Below are positions 18,447-27,141 of a stretch of 64,000 nucleotides of DNA, one piece after another. Position 1 is the first letter of the stretch. Every line of letters starts with the position of its first letter. The stretch is from NCBI RefSeq assembly GCF_000238275.3, contig NZ_AHCF03000003.1:1054001-1118000 (forward strand). Direction: 5' to 3'. Position numbers and translations under genes: made by a program. The stretch is from Pseudoalteromonas undina. GTDB lineage: Bacteria > Pseudomonadota > Gammaproteobacteria > Enterobacterales > Alteromonadaceae. The notes beneath the pieces were generated by a model that was given only the letters and a program-made list of their open reading frames with translations, was not told the origin of the DNA and made no database searches.

Positions 18447-21239
18447 TTAGTCTAGCTGAGGAGCTTTATGTTCAACCTCAATCCAATCTTTTTCATCTAC
18501 CCAGTTTTGTGCACCGTCTTTTACTGAACGAATTGGCACAATATAATCACAACTTATTTGCGGTTTAACCGAGGCAAATATTGGCACAAAGCCAAAGCTC
18601 AGGGCAGTTTCTATAATTGCCTTTTGGTTTTGCGGGTCGATATCAGCCGCTTCATCTATATAAATAGGTATACGGTATAAGTTTTGTTCCTGATCGCTTA
18701 ATAAATAACGAATAAACAACATGCCACATAATAGCTTAATGGTGATACGCGTACCATTTGAGCCAGCCGAGTCTATCTTTTCAAAGTGCTCGGTTTCACC
18801 TGCACGGTTAACCACTTCAAAACGAATATCAAATAAATCAGTTAATGTAAGGCCTGCTTTGTCTGAGGCGAGTTTAATTAAATGATCTTTTGCCTCGTTT
18901 ACCGCGCTCTCGCTGTAAGGTTCTTGGCTGAGTAAATCTAGGGTATCACCTTGTTCAAATTGGTTAGAGGTACTGATAATAGTATCAATACTATCTACCA
19001 ACATTTTGCGCGGGATAATATTAATTTTAAACGCTTGCAGGTTTGAGATGCGGTGCTGGCTAATGCCTTTATTAAAGCTATTCATTTCACGGCGTAAGCG
19101 GTCTAAATCTTCGCGCAGGCCTTTAATTGTAGCGGCCACTTCAGTGAGGGCAACGCGACCTTGGCGCTCAACTGCATCGCGCTCGTTATCAATGTTATGA
19201 AACGCGCTAATAAGCTTTTGATATTTACTAAACTCATCGTTTTCGTTATCAAACTTAGTGATACCGGCATTATAAATATGCATATAGGTATTACGTACAT
19301 TTATATCGAAATTACGTAGCTCTTGGCAGTCCTTATTAAAGTGATGAATTAAATCGCTTAAATTATCAAAATCGATTTTTATATCAATCATATAAGGCGT
19401 TACTTTACCACTGTATAAATCTAAAGTGTGGTCAATACGCTCGGTTTTAACTTGGCGTAAGCGCTCTGTTTGACGATTAATTTGTGCCTGCTTAGATTTA
19501 ATTAGTGAGCGTCTATCAGCAATTGAACCACTGTTTTTTTGAATATCTTGTAGGTAATCGTCAACTTGTTCGCGCTCGGCTAAAAGCTGTTCTTTTAGCA
19601 TTGCTTGGGCGTCAACCGACTGTTGCATCACTTCAAATTGCTCTAAGCGTTTAAGTGCGCTTTCTGCACTCATAAGCTCATCGTATAGCGCGTCTTTTTC
19701 TTTTTGTTTATCAGCAACATTGGCGGCCACTTCGCGTTGTTGTTTAAACTCTTTTAATGATTGCTCAAGCGCGGTTAACTGAGCGCTCAGTTGCTCTTTG
19801 TTTTCGCCGCTTTGCATTTGTACTGGTGAGAGCTTTTTAAGTTTAATACTGGCACCGGGTAGGGTGAGTACACCGCCTTTAACATTTTCGCTCAGCTGCG
19901 CTAAAAATTCACCAAAGGCGTCTTCGTCATCAATGGTTATATCGCCATTACTGGTGGTGGCAAAGGAGAGAAGATCGGGGTTTAATAGCCGCGATATTTC
20001 TTCTACTTCTTTCAGCGATAAGTCTTCACGCATACGAGTGAATAAATTAAATTCTAAGTTTTTAAGTTGTAACTTTAAGCTCTTAATTTGTTTTTGTGTT
20101 TCACCAATACGGAAATCAAGGGTGTGCAGGCTTTGCCCTTGTGCACTCGTAATAGAGTGTGACAACGACTCGTAGTCATTTTTTAACTGCGTTAGGTTGG
20201 TTTTGAGAGTGGCTTTATTAACCAGCTCAAATTCACTTTTAAGGGCGTTGAAATCTAAAAACCATTGTTCAATTTGAGTTTGCTTGCGCTCTATATCGCG
20301 CGATTGTTGCACGTATAGCCCTTGCTTTTGTTCAAACTCGTGCTTTTCGTGCTCAATGTCTTCAAGGGCGATGTTGAGCTCGCTTAGTTGCTCTTCTTGG
20401 TAAGCATCAAAGTCAATCAGTGCTTGGTCAATCTTTGGCGCATATGCTGCTAGTTTACCTTTAAGCACGGTTTGGTTTTCAAGCATAGATTCAAGAGCGG
20501 CTATGGGCTCTTGCATTGATTCTAGCGCTTTTAATTCACGCTTTGCGCGGTTTACTTTATCAAACGAACGGCGCCAAACCTCGTAAAAGTCGACCTTAGA
20601 ATTTGACATATGGCGTTCAAACACACGGAGCATAAAGCGCTTAACGTCGTTTGCGCCTAACTTATGTAAATTAAGAATACGACGAAATATTTCTTTGTAT
20701 ATTGCAGAGTCTTGAACGTTGTTGAGGGGGATCATTTTTAAATTGATCTCACCGTCAAATTGCGTTGCTCCGCCTGTCAGAAGGGCGTTTAATTCTTGTG
20801 CCTTAAGCTCTATTGGGTTGTAACCTTGCTGCTTTAAGTGGTTAAACAGCTTGGTAAACTTAATAATGGTATTGCCTTGGGTGTACTGGGCTAAATCAAG
20901 CTTTCCTTGATAGCAAAAGTATTGGTGCGCATAACCGGCAATTTTACCTAAGCCAGCAACGCCAATGACGACTGAGCCATGGGGCAAATCGGCTTGCAAT
21001 AAAATGTACGATTGATCTGATGAAAAATAAAACTTACGGGTTTCATCTAAATCGTGGCCATCCCACTCGGTTAGGCGTAAATCGTTAATTAGCGGAAACT
21101 GCAGTGCATTAATTACTGAGCTTTTACCTGTGTTGTTAGGGGCACAAATCGAGCTACTTTTATCCAGTGGGATCACACATTTGGCATAGCCTGCGGTATT
21201 TAGTAGGGCGAGTTTACTCAGTCCGTATAAATTTTTCAT
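18447..21239 (-). CDS. mksB: MksB-like SMC-type condensin ATPase
   Basis: 930 residues with the layout of an SMC/MukB-like ATPase. Walker A (APNNTGKSS) is at residues 33-41, and two long coiled-coil arms run through the middle, with a hinge-like break around residue 400-480. The C-terminal head has SAGSNGTRITIK as a degenerate signature and IYIDEAADID as Walker B. Size and the order F-E-B match MksBEF of Pseudomonas. The start codon overlaps the MksE stop by four bases (ATGA). Condensins of this type fold the chromosome, or defend against plasmids when paired with the MksG/JetD nuclease; no such gene is present here. Confidence 0.82.
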   Translation of the reverse strand: MKNLYGLSKLALLNTAGYAKCVIPLDKSSSICAPNNTGKSSVINALQFPLINDLRLTEWDGHDLDETRKFYFSSDQSYILLQADLPHGSVVIGVAGLGKIAGYAHQYFCYQGKLDLAQYTQGNTIIKFTKLFNHLKQQGYNPIELKAQELNALLTGGATQFDGEINLKMIPLNNVQDSAIYKEIFRRILNLHKLGANDVKRFMLRVFERHMSNSKVDFYEVWRRSFDKVNRAKRELKALESMQEPIAALESMLENQTVLKGKLAAYAPKIDQALIDFDAYQEEQLSELNIALEDIEHEKHEFEQKQGLYVQQSRDIERKQTQIEQWFLDFNALKSEFELVNKATLKTNLTQLKNDYESLSHSITSAQGQSLHTLDFRIGETQKQIKSLKLQLKNLEFNLFTRMREDLSLKEVEEISRLLNPDLLSFATTSNGDITIDDEDAFGEFLAQLSENVKGGVLTLPGASIKLKKLSPVQMQSGENKEQLSAQLTALEQSLKEFKQQREVAANVADKQKEKDALYDELMSAESALKRLEQFEVMQQSVDAQAMLKEQLLAEREQVDDYLQDIQKNSGSIADRRSLIKSKQAQINRQTERLRQVKTERIDHTLDLYSGKVTPYMIDIKIDFDNLSDLIHHFNKDCQELRNFDINVRNTYMHIYNAGITKFDNENDEFSKYQKLISAFHNIDNERDAVERQGRVALTEVAATIKGLREDLDRLRREMNSFNKGISQHRISNLQAFKINIIPRKMLVDSIDTIISTSNQFEQGDTLDLLSQEPYSESAVNEAKDHLIKLASDKAGLTLTDLFDIRFEVVNRAGETEHFEKIDSAGSNGTRITIKLLCGMLFIRYLLSDQEQNLYRIPIYIDEAADIDPQNQKAIIETALSFGFVPIFASVKPQISCDYIVPIRSVKDGAQNWVDEKDWIEVEHKAPQLD

Positions 21240-21784
21240 TGCTCGTCCTCACTAATAAAGGTCTCTTCGTTTACTTCCATTAAGGCATCAATATAGCGGT
21301 GAATAGGGGCTTGCAACATAAAGCCACCTTCTACCTCGCGGGCAAGACCTAAACGTACCATGCGTAAATACACATCTTTTCGTAAGTCAGAACCCGAGAA
21401 TATCTCAAGCTGATCGAACAAATGTTTATTAAGCTGTACCAAGGTTTGCATTAGCTCTAAATCGTTTGGCTCGTCAAATAATGCGCGCATTGGGTCTTTA
21501 CCTGTATTGGCAAAATGCTCTATTAAAATGTAAATAGTGAGCGCTACAGCGCGTGAAATCTTACCCATGTTTGGGGTGCTTTCATCGCTGGCAAAATAAT
21601 AAAAACCACGGCTATCGTGTTTTAACTCGTGGCCTAGTGCTGTAAATAAGGCAGTATAAGCGTCTATTTGTTGGTCAAGCTCTTGCCACATTACGGTGTC
21701 TTGTTCGCAAATGTGGTAACCGGCGACTAATTTTTTATTAATGGCTTGTAAGTGAGAAAGCTCATCTAAGTTTATATGGGTCAT
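21236..21784 (-). CDS. mksE: MksE-like condensin subunit
   Basis: 182 residues. It is recognised mainly by position between the kleisin-like and SMC-like genes and by its size. The middle segment HELKHDSRGFYYFASDE resembles the conserved R-x-x-YYF region of MksE/MukE-type tandem winged-helix proteins. In the family, E subunits bind the kleisin and the DNA. It overlaps mksB by four bases and starts five bases after the mksF stop, so the three are co-translated. Confidence 0.78.
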   Translation of the reverse strand: MTHINLDELSHLQAINKKLVAGYHICEQDTVMWQELDQQIDAYTALFTALGHELKHDSRGFYYFASDESTPNMGKISRAVALTIYILIEHFANTGKDPMRALFDEPNDLELMQTLVQLNKHLFDQLEIFSGSDLRKDVYLRMVRLGLAREVEGGFMLQAPIHRYIDALMEVNEETFISEDEQ

Positions 21785-21789
21785 GGTGA

Positions 21790-23061
21790 TTACTCGTGCT
21801 CGGCTTTATCAGCCTGAGGCTCTGAATTAAAGGGATATAAATTAAAGTGCTGGCCTGCAATGTTAACGCGGGCTTTCTTATCGCTTTGGCTAATTTCTAG
21901 GGTGCTATCGCTTACCAACTTTTGATACAAAAACAGCATTTCATCGGCTTCAAGCTCAGGGTAGCTTTCATCTAAAAATTGCAGCAAAGGCTGTGGTTTT
22001 TTACGCTGCTTTTTAAAGCGTTTGGTAAATTGCGCTTTTACATCGTGATAGTCAGGAATGTTTGGCGTGACAAACGCGGGCACATCATTTTGTTCTGGTA
22101 GCTGATATTCGTGGTGTTCAAACTCAGCTAAGCTTGCCATATAGGCAACAATATGACGCTGTTGACCCAATGAATACTTTTGCGCATCGCTTACAAAATG
22201 GGGTTGCACGGCGCTGAGCATATTATCCACCCCGTTTTTACGAATTAGCCCTAATACTTTTGCCGCTTGGCGGGTAATAAGGTTATTACGGCGCAACTCT
22301 TCACGCAGTGGCATTAGCATATCGGCACTTTTACGTAAGCTTGTCCGACCAACTAGGTGCATTTCGAGAATACGGGTACGTAATTGCTCAAGCATACGTT
22401 TATCACTGTACGCTTTGCCTGAGCGCTCAATATGTTCTATTTGGGTACTAATTTGTTGCTCAATTAGAGTAAAACAGGCATGAAAGTCGCCTCTAATATC
22501 GACCATTTCTAGCATGGGTTCTATATATTCATCAAATGCTTCTATCACGGCTTTATAGCGCTTTTGCAGCGATTGCACCGCGTTATTTGATTTGGCTTGC
22601 TCAACAATATTTAAAATGGCGTTTTCGTTATGTAAAAACAGCTTAATTATTTTACGAACCCGATCATCCATAATGCGGCTAAAGCGACGTAAATCATCAA
22701 AATCTTCCATTTCACCGGCATTAGATAGCCGGTTACCTAAGCGAGCTAAATCATCAACCAATACACTAATTTCTTGTGCTAAGCCTAAATGTTCTTCTTG
22801 AAGTAAAAAGGTAGCAAAGTCCGCAATGGCACGGTTAATTTCTAGTTGTGACGATTTAGCCAAGGGAATAATAATTTCTTGATTTAATAACCGATTGGTT
22901 TCTTTATAAATACGCTCATTATTCCACGTCGGTTGCTTTTGTTTTATGGCATTTTGTAAATCTTTAATACTAAAGTCGGCCATTTTAAAGCGTTTAAATA
23001 ATAGCTCTAATACACCCCAATGCTCAGTGAGGGTATTAAGTAGCTTTTTAGCTGGGATCAT
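21790..23061 (-). CDS. mksF: MksF-like kleisin subunit
   Basis: 423 residues, first gene of the condensin operon. The N-terminal region (ADFSIKDLQNAIKQKQPTWNNERIYKETNRLL) looks like a winged-helix domain. It is followed by a long helical section with charged heptads, and an acidic C-terminal part containing LDESYPELEADEMLFLYQKLVSDS. The gene order mksF-mksE-mksB and the size support the kleisin assignment; sequence similarity to MukF is low, as expected. The promoter must lie in the 180-base gap shared with the divergent nhaD gene. Confidence 0.78.
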   Translation of the reverse strand: MIPAKKLLNTLTEHWGVLELLFKRFKMADFSIKDLQNAIKQKQPTWNNERIYKETNRLLNQEIIIPLAKSSQLEINRAIADFATFLLQEEHLGLAQEISVLVDDLARLGNRLSNAGEMEDFDDLRRFSRIMDDRVRKIIKLFLHNENAILNIVEQAKSNNAVQSLQKRYKAVIEAFDEYIEPMLEMVDIRGDFHACFTLIEQQISTQIEHIERSGKAYSDKRMLEQLRTRILEMHLVGRTSLRKSADMLMPLREELRRNNLITRQAAKVLGLIRKNGVDNMLSAVQPHFVSDAQKYSLGQQRHIVAYMASLAEFEHHEYQLPEQNDVPAFVTPNIPDYHDVKAQFTKRFKKQRKKPQPLLQFLDESYPELEADEMLFLYQKLVSDSTLEISQSDKKARVNIAGQHFNLYPFNSEPQADKAEHE

Positions 23062-23257
23062 AAGGCGTTACAACATCCTAGTATTCGTTATTTTATATTT
23101 CTTGAACTTATATGGTATTCGTTTTTGCGACGATTTAATAATAGTTTTTACACTCGCTTAGTGATAGTATCCGCGCCGAATATAGGCACATAGAGTGTGT
23201 ACCTCTATTTTTTACATGGTTTCAATTTTTACTTAAACCCGAAGGTTGTTTAATATC

Positions 23258-24505
23258 ATGGTTTCCTCGATTATCCTGACGCTGATAGCGATTGCATTCT
23301 TGCTTATCGTTATTGAGGATGTGATTCACGTAAACAAAGCCAAAACGACATTATTTTTTGGTACACTTTGTTGGATTATCTCCTTTATTTTTCCTCTTAA
23401 TGGGCAAAGCCCTGAAACGATTCAAACCCTCCTTGACCACAATATTTTAGAAATTGCTTCCTTATGGTTGTTTTTAATGGCCGCAATGACCTTTGTTGCC
23501 TATTTAAACTCCAAAGGACTCATCGAAAATGTTGTGAACCGGATTATGCCAACCAGCATTAGTGAGCGAAAGCTGATGTTTTTGGTGGGGAGTTTTGCGT
23601 TTCTATTTTCATCTATTTCCGACAACGTAACAGCTACACTGATCTCCTTGGCAGTGATTATGTCATTAAAGCTTGAAGCCAAAAAACTAGTTAAGTACGC
23701 CACCTTAATTGTATTTGCAGTGAACTCCGGCGGTGTTTCACTTATAACGGGTGATGTAACCACGTTAATGATTTTCCTTGATGGTAAAGTCACCATTAGT
23801 CACTTATTATTGTTAATTGTGCCTGCATTATTAAGCGTATTATTACTGGCTACCTTGTTATCAATTGGTATGAACAAGCAGTTAGAGTTTAAAAAGACTA
23901 AATTTAAACGCATAGAAAAAACCGACATTACTATTGCCGTTATTTTCTTCACTACCGTTATTTCTACCCTCACTTTAAGTGTTTTATATAGTGTGCCGCC
24001 ATTACTTACCTTTTTACTCGGCCTGTCTATTATGTTTTTAGTCGCGCAATTTTTAATGCGCAAAAAAGACATCAACAAAGATATGATCGATTTTATACGT
24101 GACATAGAGTACGACACCTTATTGTTTTTCGTGGGTGTGTTACTACTTGTTGGTGCATTAAAAGAAGTTGGGGTACTGAGCCAATTTACAAATCTGTATA
24201 CAGTGATGGCGCCAGAGTACGCTAACTACTTAATGGGTATTTTATCCGCCGGTGTTGATAACGTGCCACTAACGGCTGCGTTACTAAAAGCCGATATTGT
24301 AATGAGTCAACAGCATTGGTTGTCGTTTACGTATGCAACCGGTGTGGGTGGTTCAATGCTGATCATTGGTTCGGCGGCTGGTATTATTGCTATGAGTAAG
24401 GTTAAAGAACTTACTTTTGCAAGTTACCTTCGTTTGTCGTTGTATTTGTTAGTGTGCTACACCTTTGGTTATGCTGGCTCTTACTTTATGGGTAGTTTTA
24501 TTTGA
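23258..24505 (+). CDS. nhaD: Na+/H+ antiporter NhaD
   Basis: NhaD-type sodium/proton antiporter (ion transporter superfamily), 415 residues from the ATG at 23258. About 12 hydrophobic segments are visible. Conserved family stretches include FSSISDNVTATLISLA, NSGGVSLITGDVTTLMI and the late SAGVDNVPLTAALL, whose Asp/Asn residues belong to the ion path. It expels Na+ at alkaline pH and suits a marine cell. A TTG at 23246 would give four extra residues but leaves no room for the GAAGG site at 23241, so the ATG is preferred. Confidence 0.92.
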   Translation: MVSSIILTLIAIAFLLIVIEDVIHVNKAKTTLFFGTLCWIISFIFPLNGQSPETIQTLLDHNILEIASLWLFLMAAMTFVAYLNSKGLIENVVNRIMPTSISERKLMFLVGSFAFLFSSISDNVTATLISLAVIMSLKLEAKKLVKYATLIVFAVNSGGVSLITGDVTTLMIFLDGKVTISHLLLLIVPALLSVLLLATLLSIGMNKQLEFKKTKFKRIEKTDITIAVIFFTTVISTLTLSVLYSVPPLLTFLLGLSIMFLVAQFLMRKKDINKDMIDFIRDIEYDTLLFFVGVLLLVGALKEVGVLSQFTNLYTVMAPEYANYLMGILSAGVDNVPLTAALLKADIVMSQQHWLSFTYATGVGGSMLIIGSAAGIIAMSKVKELTFASYLRLSLYLLVCYTFGYAGSYFMGSFI

Positions 24506-24553
24506 TTTTATAATAAAACGACTTGACAGCTAGACGTCTAAACGATAACTTTC

Positions 24554-24582
24554 AAAGCCGCACTCTTAGTGCGGTTTTGTTT
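24554..24582 (+). terminator. Terminator after nhaD
   Basis: AGCCGCACT (24555-24563) pairs with AGTGCGGTT (24568-24576), including one G-T pair, followed by TTTGTTTTATT. The T tract overlaps the presumed -35 region of the lysC promoter. Confidence 0.8.
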
Positions 24583-24603
24583 TATTAGCCATTGGTTAAT
24601 AAT
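24577..24603 (+). promoter_or_regulatory. Candidate promoter of the lysine riboswitch / lysC
   Basis: AATAAT at 24598-24603 matches the -10 consensus in five of six bases and sits about seven bases before the riboswitch P1 stem. A poor TTGTTT lies 15 bases upstream. The position is right, but the -35 match is weak. Confidence 0.3.
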
Positions 24604-24606
24604 ACA

Positions 24607-24776
24607 TTCAGAAGAGGTGCGATACTTAGGTACTTAATGCGAGGCAACGACAGCCTACGACCATTAAGGAGGGAAGTACTCGCCGAGGAAAATAATGGGT
24701 CGTTACCATTGTTTTTCGGTTTATGGGGCTGAATCCTCAAAACTGTCACCAATTTAGGTGGAGAGCTTCTGGCAGT
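24607..24776 (+). ncRNA. Lysine riboswitch (L box)
   Basis: The conserved L-box elements are present in order: AGAGGTGCG after the P1 5' strand, GGGAAGTACTCGCCGAGG in the middle, GGCTGAATCC, CTGTCACC, and GGTGGAGAGCTTCTGG at the 3' side. P1 is formed by CAGAAG (24609-24614) and CTTCTG (24766-24771). This class binds L-lysine. Downstream, GGCAG at 24771-24775 could pair with CTGCC near 24799-24803, ahead of a U-rich stretch, as an alternative terminator-like fold when P1 opens or closes; that part is inference. It precedes lysC, the usual target. Confidence 0.94.
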
Positions 24777-24851
24777 AGATTTTTCTTATCTTTATTTCCT
24801 GCCAAGTTCTTCTTGTTTTATTGCGGTTTGGATGCCGCGAAAGGAGACGAA

Positions 24852-26243
24852 ATGACTACCCAATCAGTGCCACAAGGTTTACAGAGCAAAAAATCAGATT
24901 ACATTGTTGCCAAATTTGGTGGCACCAGCGTGGCTAATTTTGAGGCCATGAGCCGTTGTAGCGAAATCATTGTAAACGATAACAGCGTTCGAATTGTTGC
25001 AGTGAGCGCCAGTGCCGGTGTAACTAATCACTTGGTGGCACTTTGCAAAGCCGATATTGATGCCGCAGAGCGTCAACAGCATATTGATGGTGTACTTGCG
25101 ATTCAGCAGGCAATTTTAACTGATCTGACCCTAGATAATGATTTAGCGCTTGGTTTTAATAACACCTTTGATGAGTTTCAAACTCTGGCACATCAAATAC
25201 TAACAACAGAGCAGCAACACGATGAGCTACTTAGCTTTGGCGAGCGTTTATCGTCGTATTTATTTACTCAAGTATTACGCTTAAAAGGCTTAAATTCGCA
25301 GCGTTTTGATGTTCGCCAGGTGCTTAAAACCGATAGCCAATTTGGTAAAGCTACGCCTAATGTAGCCGCCACAGCGCTTGCAGCTAAAGAGCATTTAATT
25401 CCTTTATTAGAGAGCACGGTTATTGTTACTCAGGGCTTTATTGGCAGCGATGAAAACAATGTAACCACCACACTGGGTCGCGGTGGCTCTGATTACAGTG
25501 CCGCCTTGTTAGCTGAAGCAATTAACGCTAAGAGTGTGCATATTTGGACCGACGTAGTTGGTATTTTTAGCACCGATCCGCGTTTGTGTGTAAAAGCCAC
25601 ACCTATTGCGCGTTTAAGCTTTGATGAAGCGGCAGAAATGGCCACTTTTGGCGCTAAAGTGCTGCATCCGGCTACAATTTTGCCAGCCAGTCGTAGCCAT
25701 ATAAATGTGTTTGTTGGCTCAAGCACAGAGCCAGAGCGTGGTGGCACCTGGATTGAACGTGAAAAATCGCAGCTACCTGGTATTCGTGCGGTCACGCAAC
25801 GTAAAAACCAAATATTATTAACCCTTAAAAGCCCAGAAATGCTGTTAGCGAGTGGTTTTTTAGCGCGTATTTTTACTATTTTAAGTGAATGTAATATTTC
25901 GGTAGATTTGGTTACCACCTCTGAAATTAGTGTAGCTATTACCCTTGATAATGCGCCTAATGCATCACGCCCAGAGCTAGATCAAGAGTGCTTAGATAAA
26001 CTTGCTGAGTTTTGCCATGTATCGGTTGAGAACAATTTAACCCTAGTAGCACTTATTGGGTCTGAAATTGTATTGCGTCAACACGAAATGAATTTAATGC
26101 AGGTGTTGAGCGAATTTAACATTCGTCTTATTTGCCATGGTGCGAGTAAACATAACCTGTGCTTTTTAGTTGAGCAAAGTGAATCTGATGCTGTGGTTCA
26201 AGCTATTCATAGCCGACTACTTGAAGGCGAGCTTGCTGCTTAA
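24852..26243 (+). CDS. lysC: Lysine-sensitive aspartokinase III
   Basis: Aspartate kinase, the first step from aspartate to lysine, threonine and methionine. It has 463 residues (449 in E. coli LysC). The N-terminal kinase motif is VAKFGGTSVANFEAM; TTLGRGGSDYSAALLA and WTDVVGIFSTDPR follow, and two ACT domains occupy the last 150 residues. The reading frame is open back into the riboswitch, but the ATG at 24852 follows AAGGAG at 24841-24846, and the upstream codons are riboswitch RNA. Lysine should control it twice, through the riboswitch and through the ACT domains. Its 3' end overlaps the convergent PPTase gene by 27 bases. Confidence 0.95.
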   Translation: MTTQSVPQGLQSKKSDYIVAKFGGTSVANFEAMSRCSEIIVNDNSVRIVAVSASAGVTNHLVALCKADIDAAERQQHIDGVLAIQQAILTDLTLDNDLALGFNNTFDEFQTLAHQILTTEQQHDELLSFGERLSSYLFTQVLRLKGLNSQRFDVRQVLKTDSQFGKATPNVAATALAAKEHLIPLLESTVIVTQGFIGSDENNVTTTLGRGGSDYSAALLAEAINAKSVHIWTDVVGIFSTDPRLCVKATPIARLSFDEAAEMATFGAKVLHPATILPASRSHINVFVGSSTEPERGGTWIEREKSQLPGIRAVTQRKNQILLTLKSPEMLLASGFLARIFTILSECNISVDLVTTSEISVAITLDNAPNASRPELDQECLDKLAEFCHVSVENNLTLVALIGSEIVLRQHEMNLMQVLSEFNIRLICHGASKHNLCFLVEQSESDAVVQAIHSRLLEGELAA

Positions 26244-26975
26244 CGCTGCAAATGAGATAAATGAGCACTGCCAGTCGGTGCTTTTTTTTGCCACAACGCT
26301 TATATCAAACTGCTCGTTTACATCATTTGTTAATGTGGTGCTGGTTGCACTTAGTTGCCTGTTGCCAAGCTCACAAAATACATTAGGGCTTAATAGCTGG
26401 GCAATAGGGCGGCTGGTTGCTTTTGCTAATGCCTCTTTTAATGTCCAAAGTCTGAAAAATGTCGCCGCTTTAGCAGCTGTGCACGGTTGCTTAGTTATAA
26501 GAGCCACTTCTGCAGCATCATAAAAGTGCTTTGCGAGTTTTTCAAATGGTCGTTTTAAACTGATTTTTTCAATATCAAAACCAAATAGCGAATTATCAAT
26601 ATTTAGGGCCACGCCTACCAAACCATGAGAGTGTGACACACAGCAACTATACACCTGATTGTTATTTATATTTAGCTCAAGCTTACAGGTTTGTTGATTA
26701 AATTCAGAGCTGATTTTATCAAGCGTTATATTACTGCTGCTAGGTAATACACTTTTGACTAAATATTTTAGTAACAGCCGCGTTGCTACATATTCTTGCT
26801 TTGCTTGAGGCGTTTTACGACGCGCGATGACACTTAATTCAAACGGGCTTAAAAACTGTGTAAGTGTTAGCTCATCAACCTGCAATTGGCTGGCATCAAA
26901 TAATAAAATGGTGTGGTTATTATTCTCAGCAAGCGGGGTGTGTAATAACTGATTGTCGAAGTAAGCTGAACTCAT
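26217..26975 (-). CDS. 4'-phosphopantetheinyl transferase, Sfp/EntD type
   Basis: 252 residues. This enzyme transfers phosphopantetheine from CoA to carrier-protein serines. The signature motifs are present: VSHSHGLVGVAL, then FGFDIEKI (Mg-binding Asp/Glu), then FFRLWTLKEALAKA (the W-KEA--K motif). No NRPS or PKS gene is in the window, so the target may be elsewhere (polyunsaturated lipid, siderophore or aryl polyene synthesis, or a general carrier). It ends inside the lysC coding region on the opposite strand. Confidence 0.88.
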   Translation of the reverse strand: MSSAYFDNQLLHTPLAENNNHTILLFDASQLQVDELTLTQFLSPFELSVIARRKTPQAKQEYVATRLLLKYLVKSVLPSSSNITLDKISSEFNQQTCKLELNINNNQVYSCCVSHSHGLVGVALNIDNSLFGFDIEKISLKRPFEKLAKHFYDAAEVALITKQPCTAAKAATFFRLWTLKEALAKATSRPIAQLLSPNVFCELGNRQLSATSTTLTNDVNEQFDISVVAKKSTDWQCSFISFAALSSKLAFK

Positions 26976-27141
26976 TATTGCTCGTTAAAAGTGAATACCG
27001 ATTACATAGTTATCGTTATAAGCTGGATAGTTTGTGAGCGGTTGTTTGCTGTTATGCGCGCTAAGTACATTTTTATTACTCAGTCGCCCTTAAATATGGT
27101 TTAATTCACATTCGATAAAATAATAACAGATTTGTAGGTGT

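Noticed and set aside
18447..23061. Complete Wadjet (JetABCD) anti-plasmid system.
   Set aside because: Three of four components are present, but no TOPRIM nuclease gene lies on either side, so it is called an Mks condensin.
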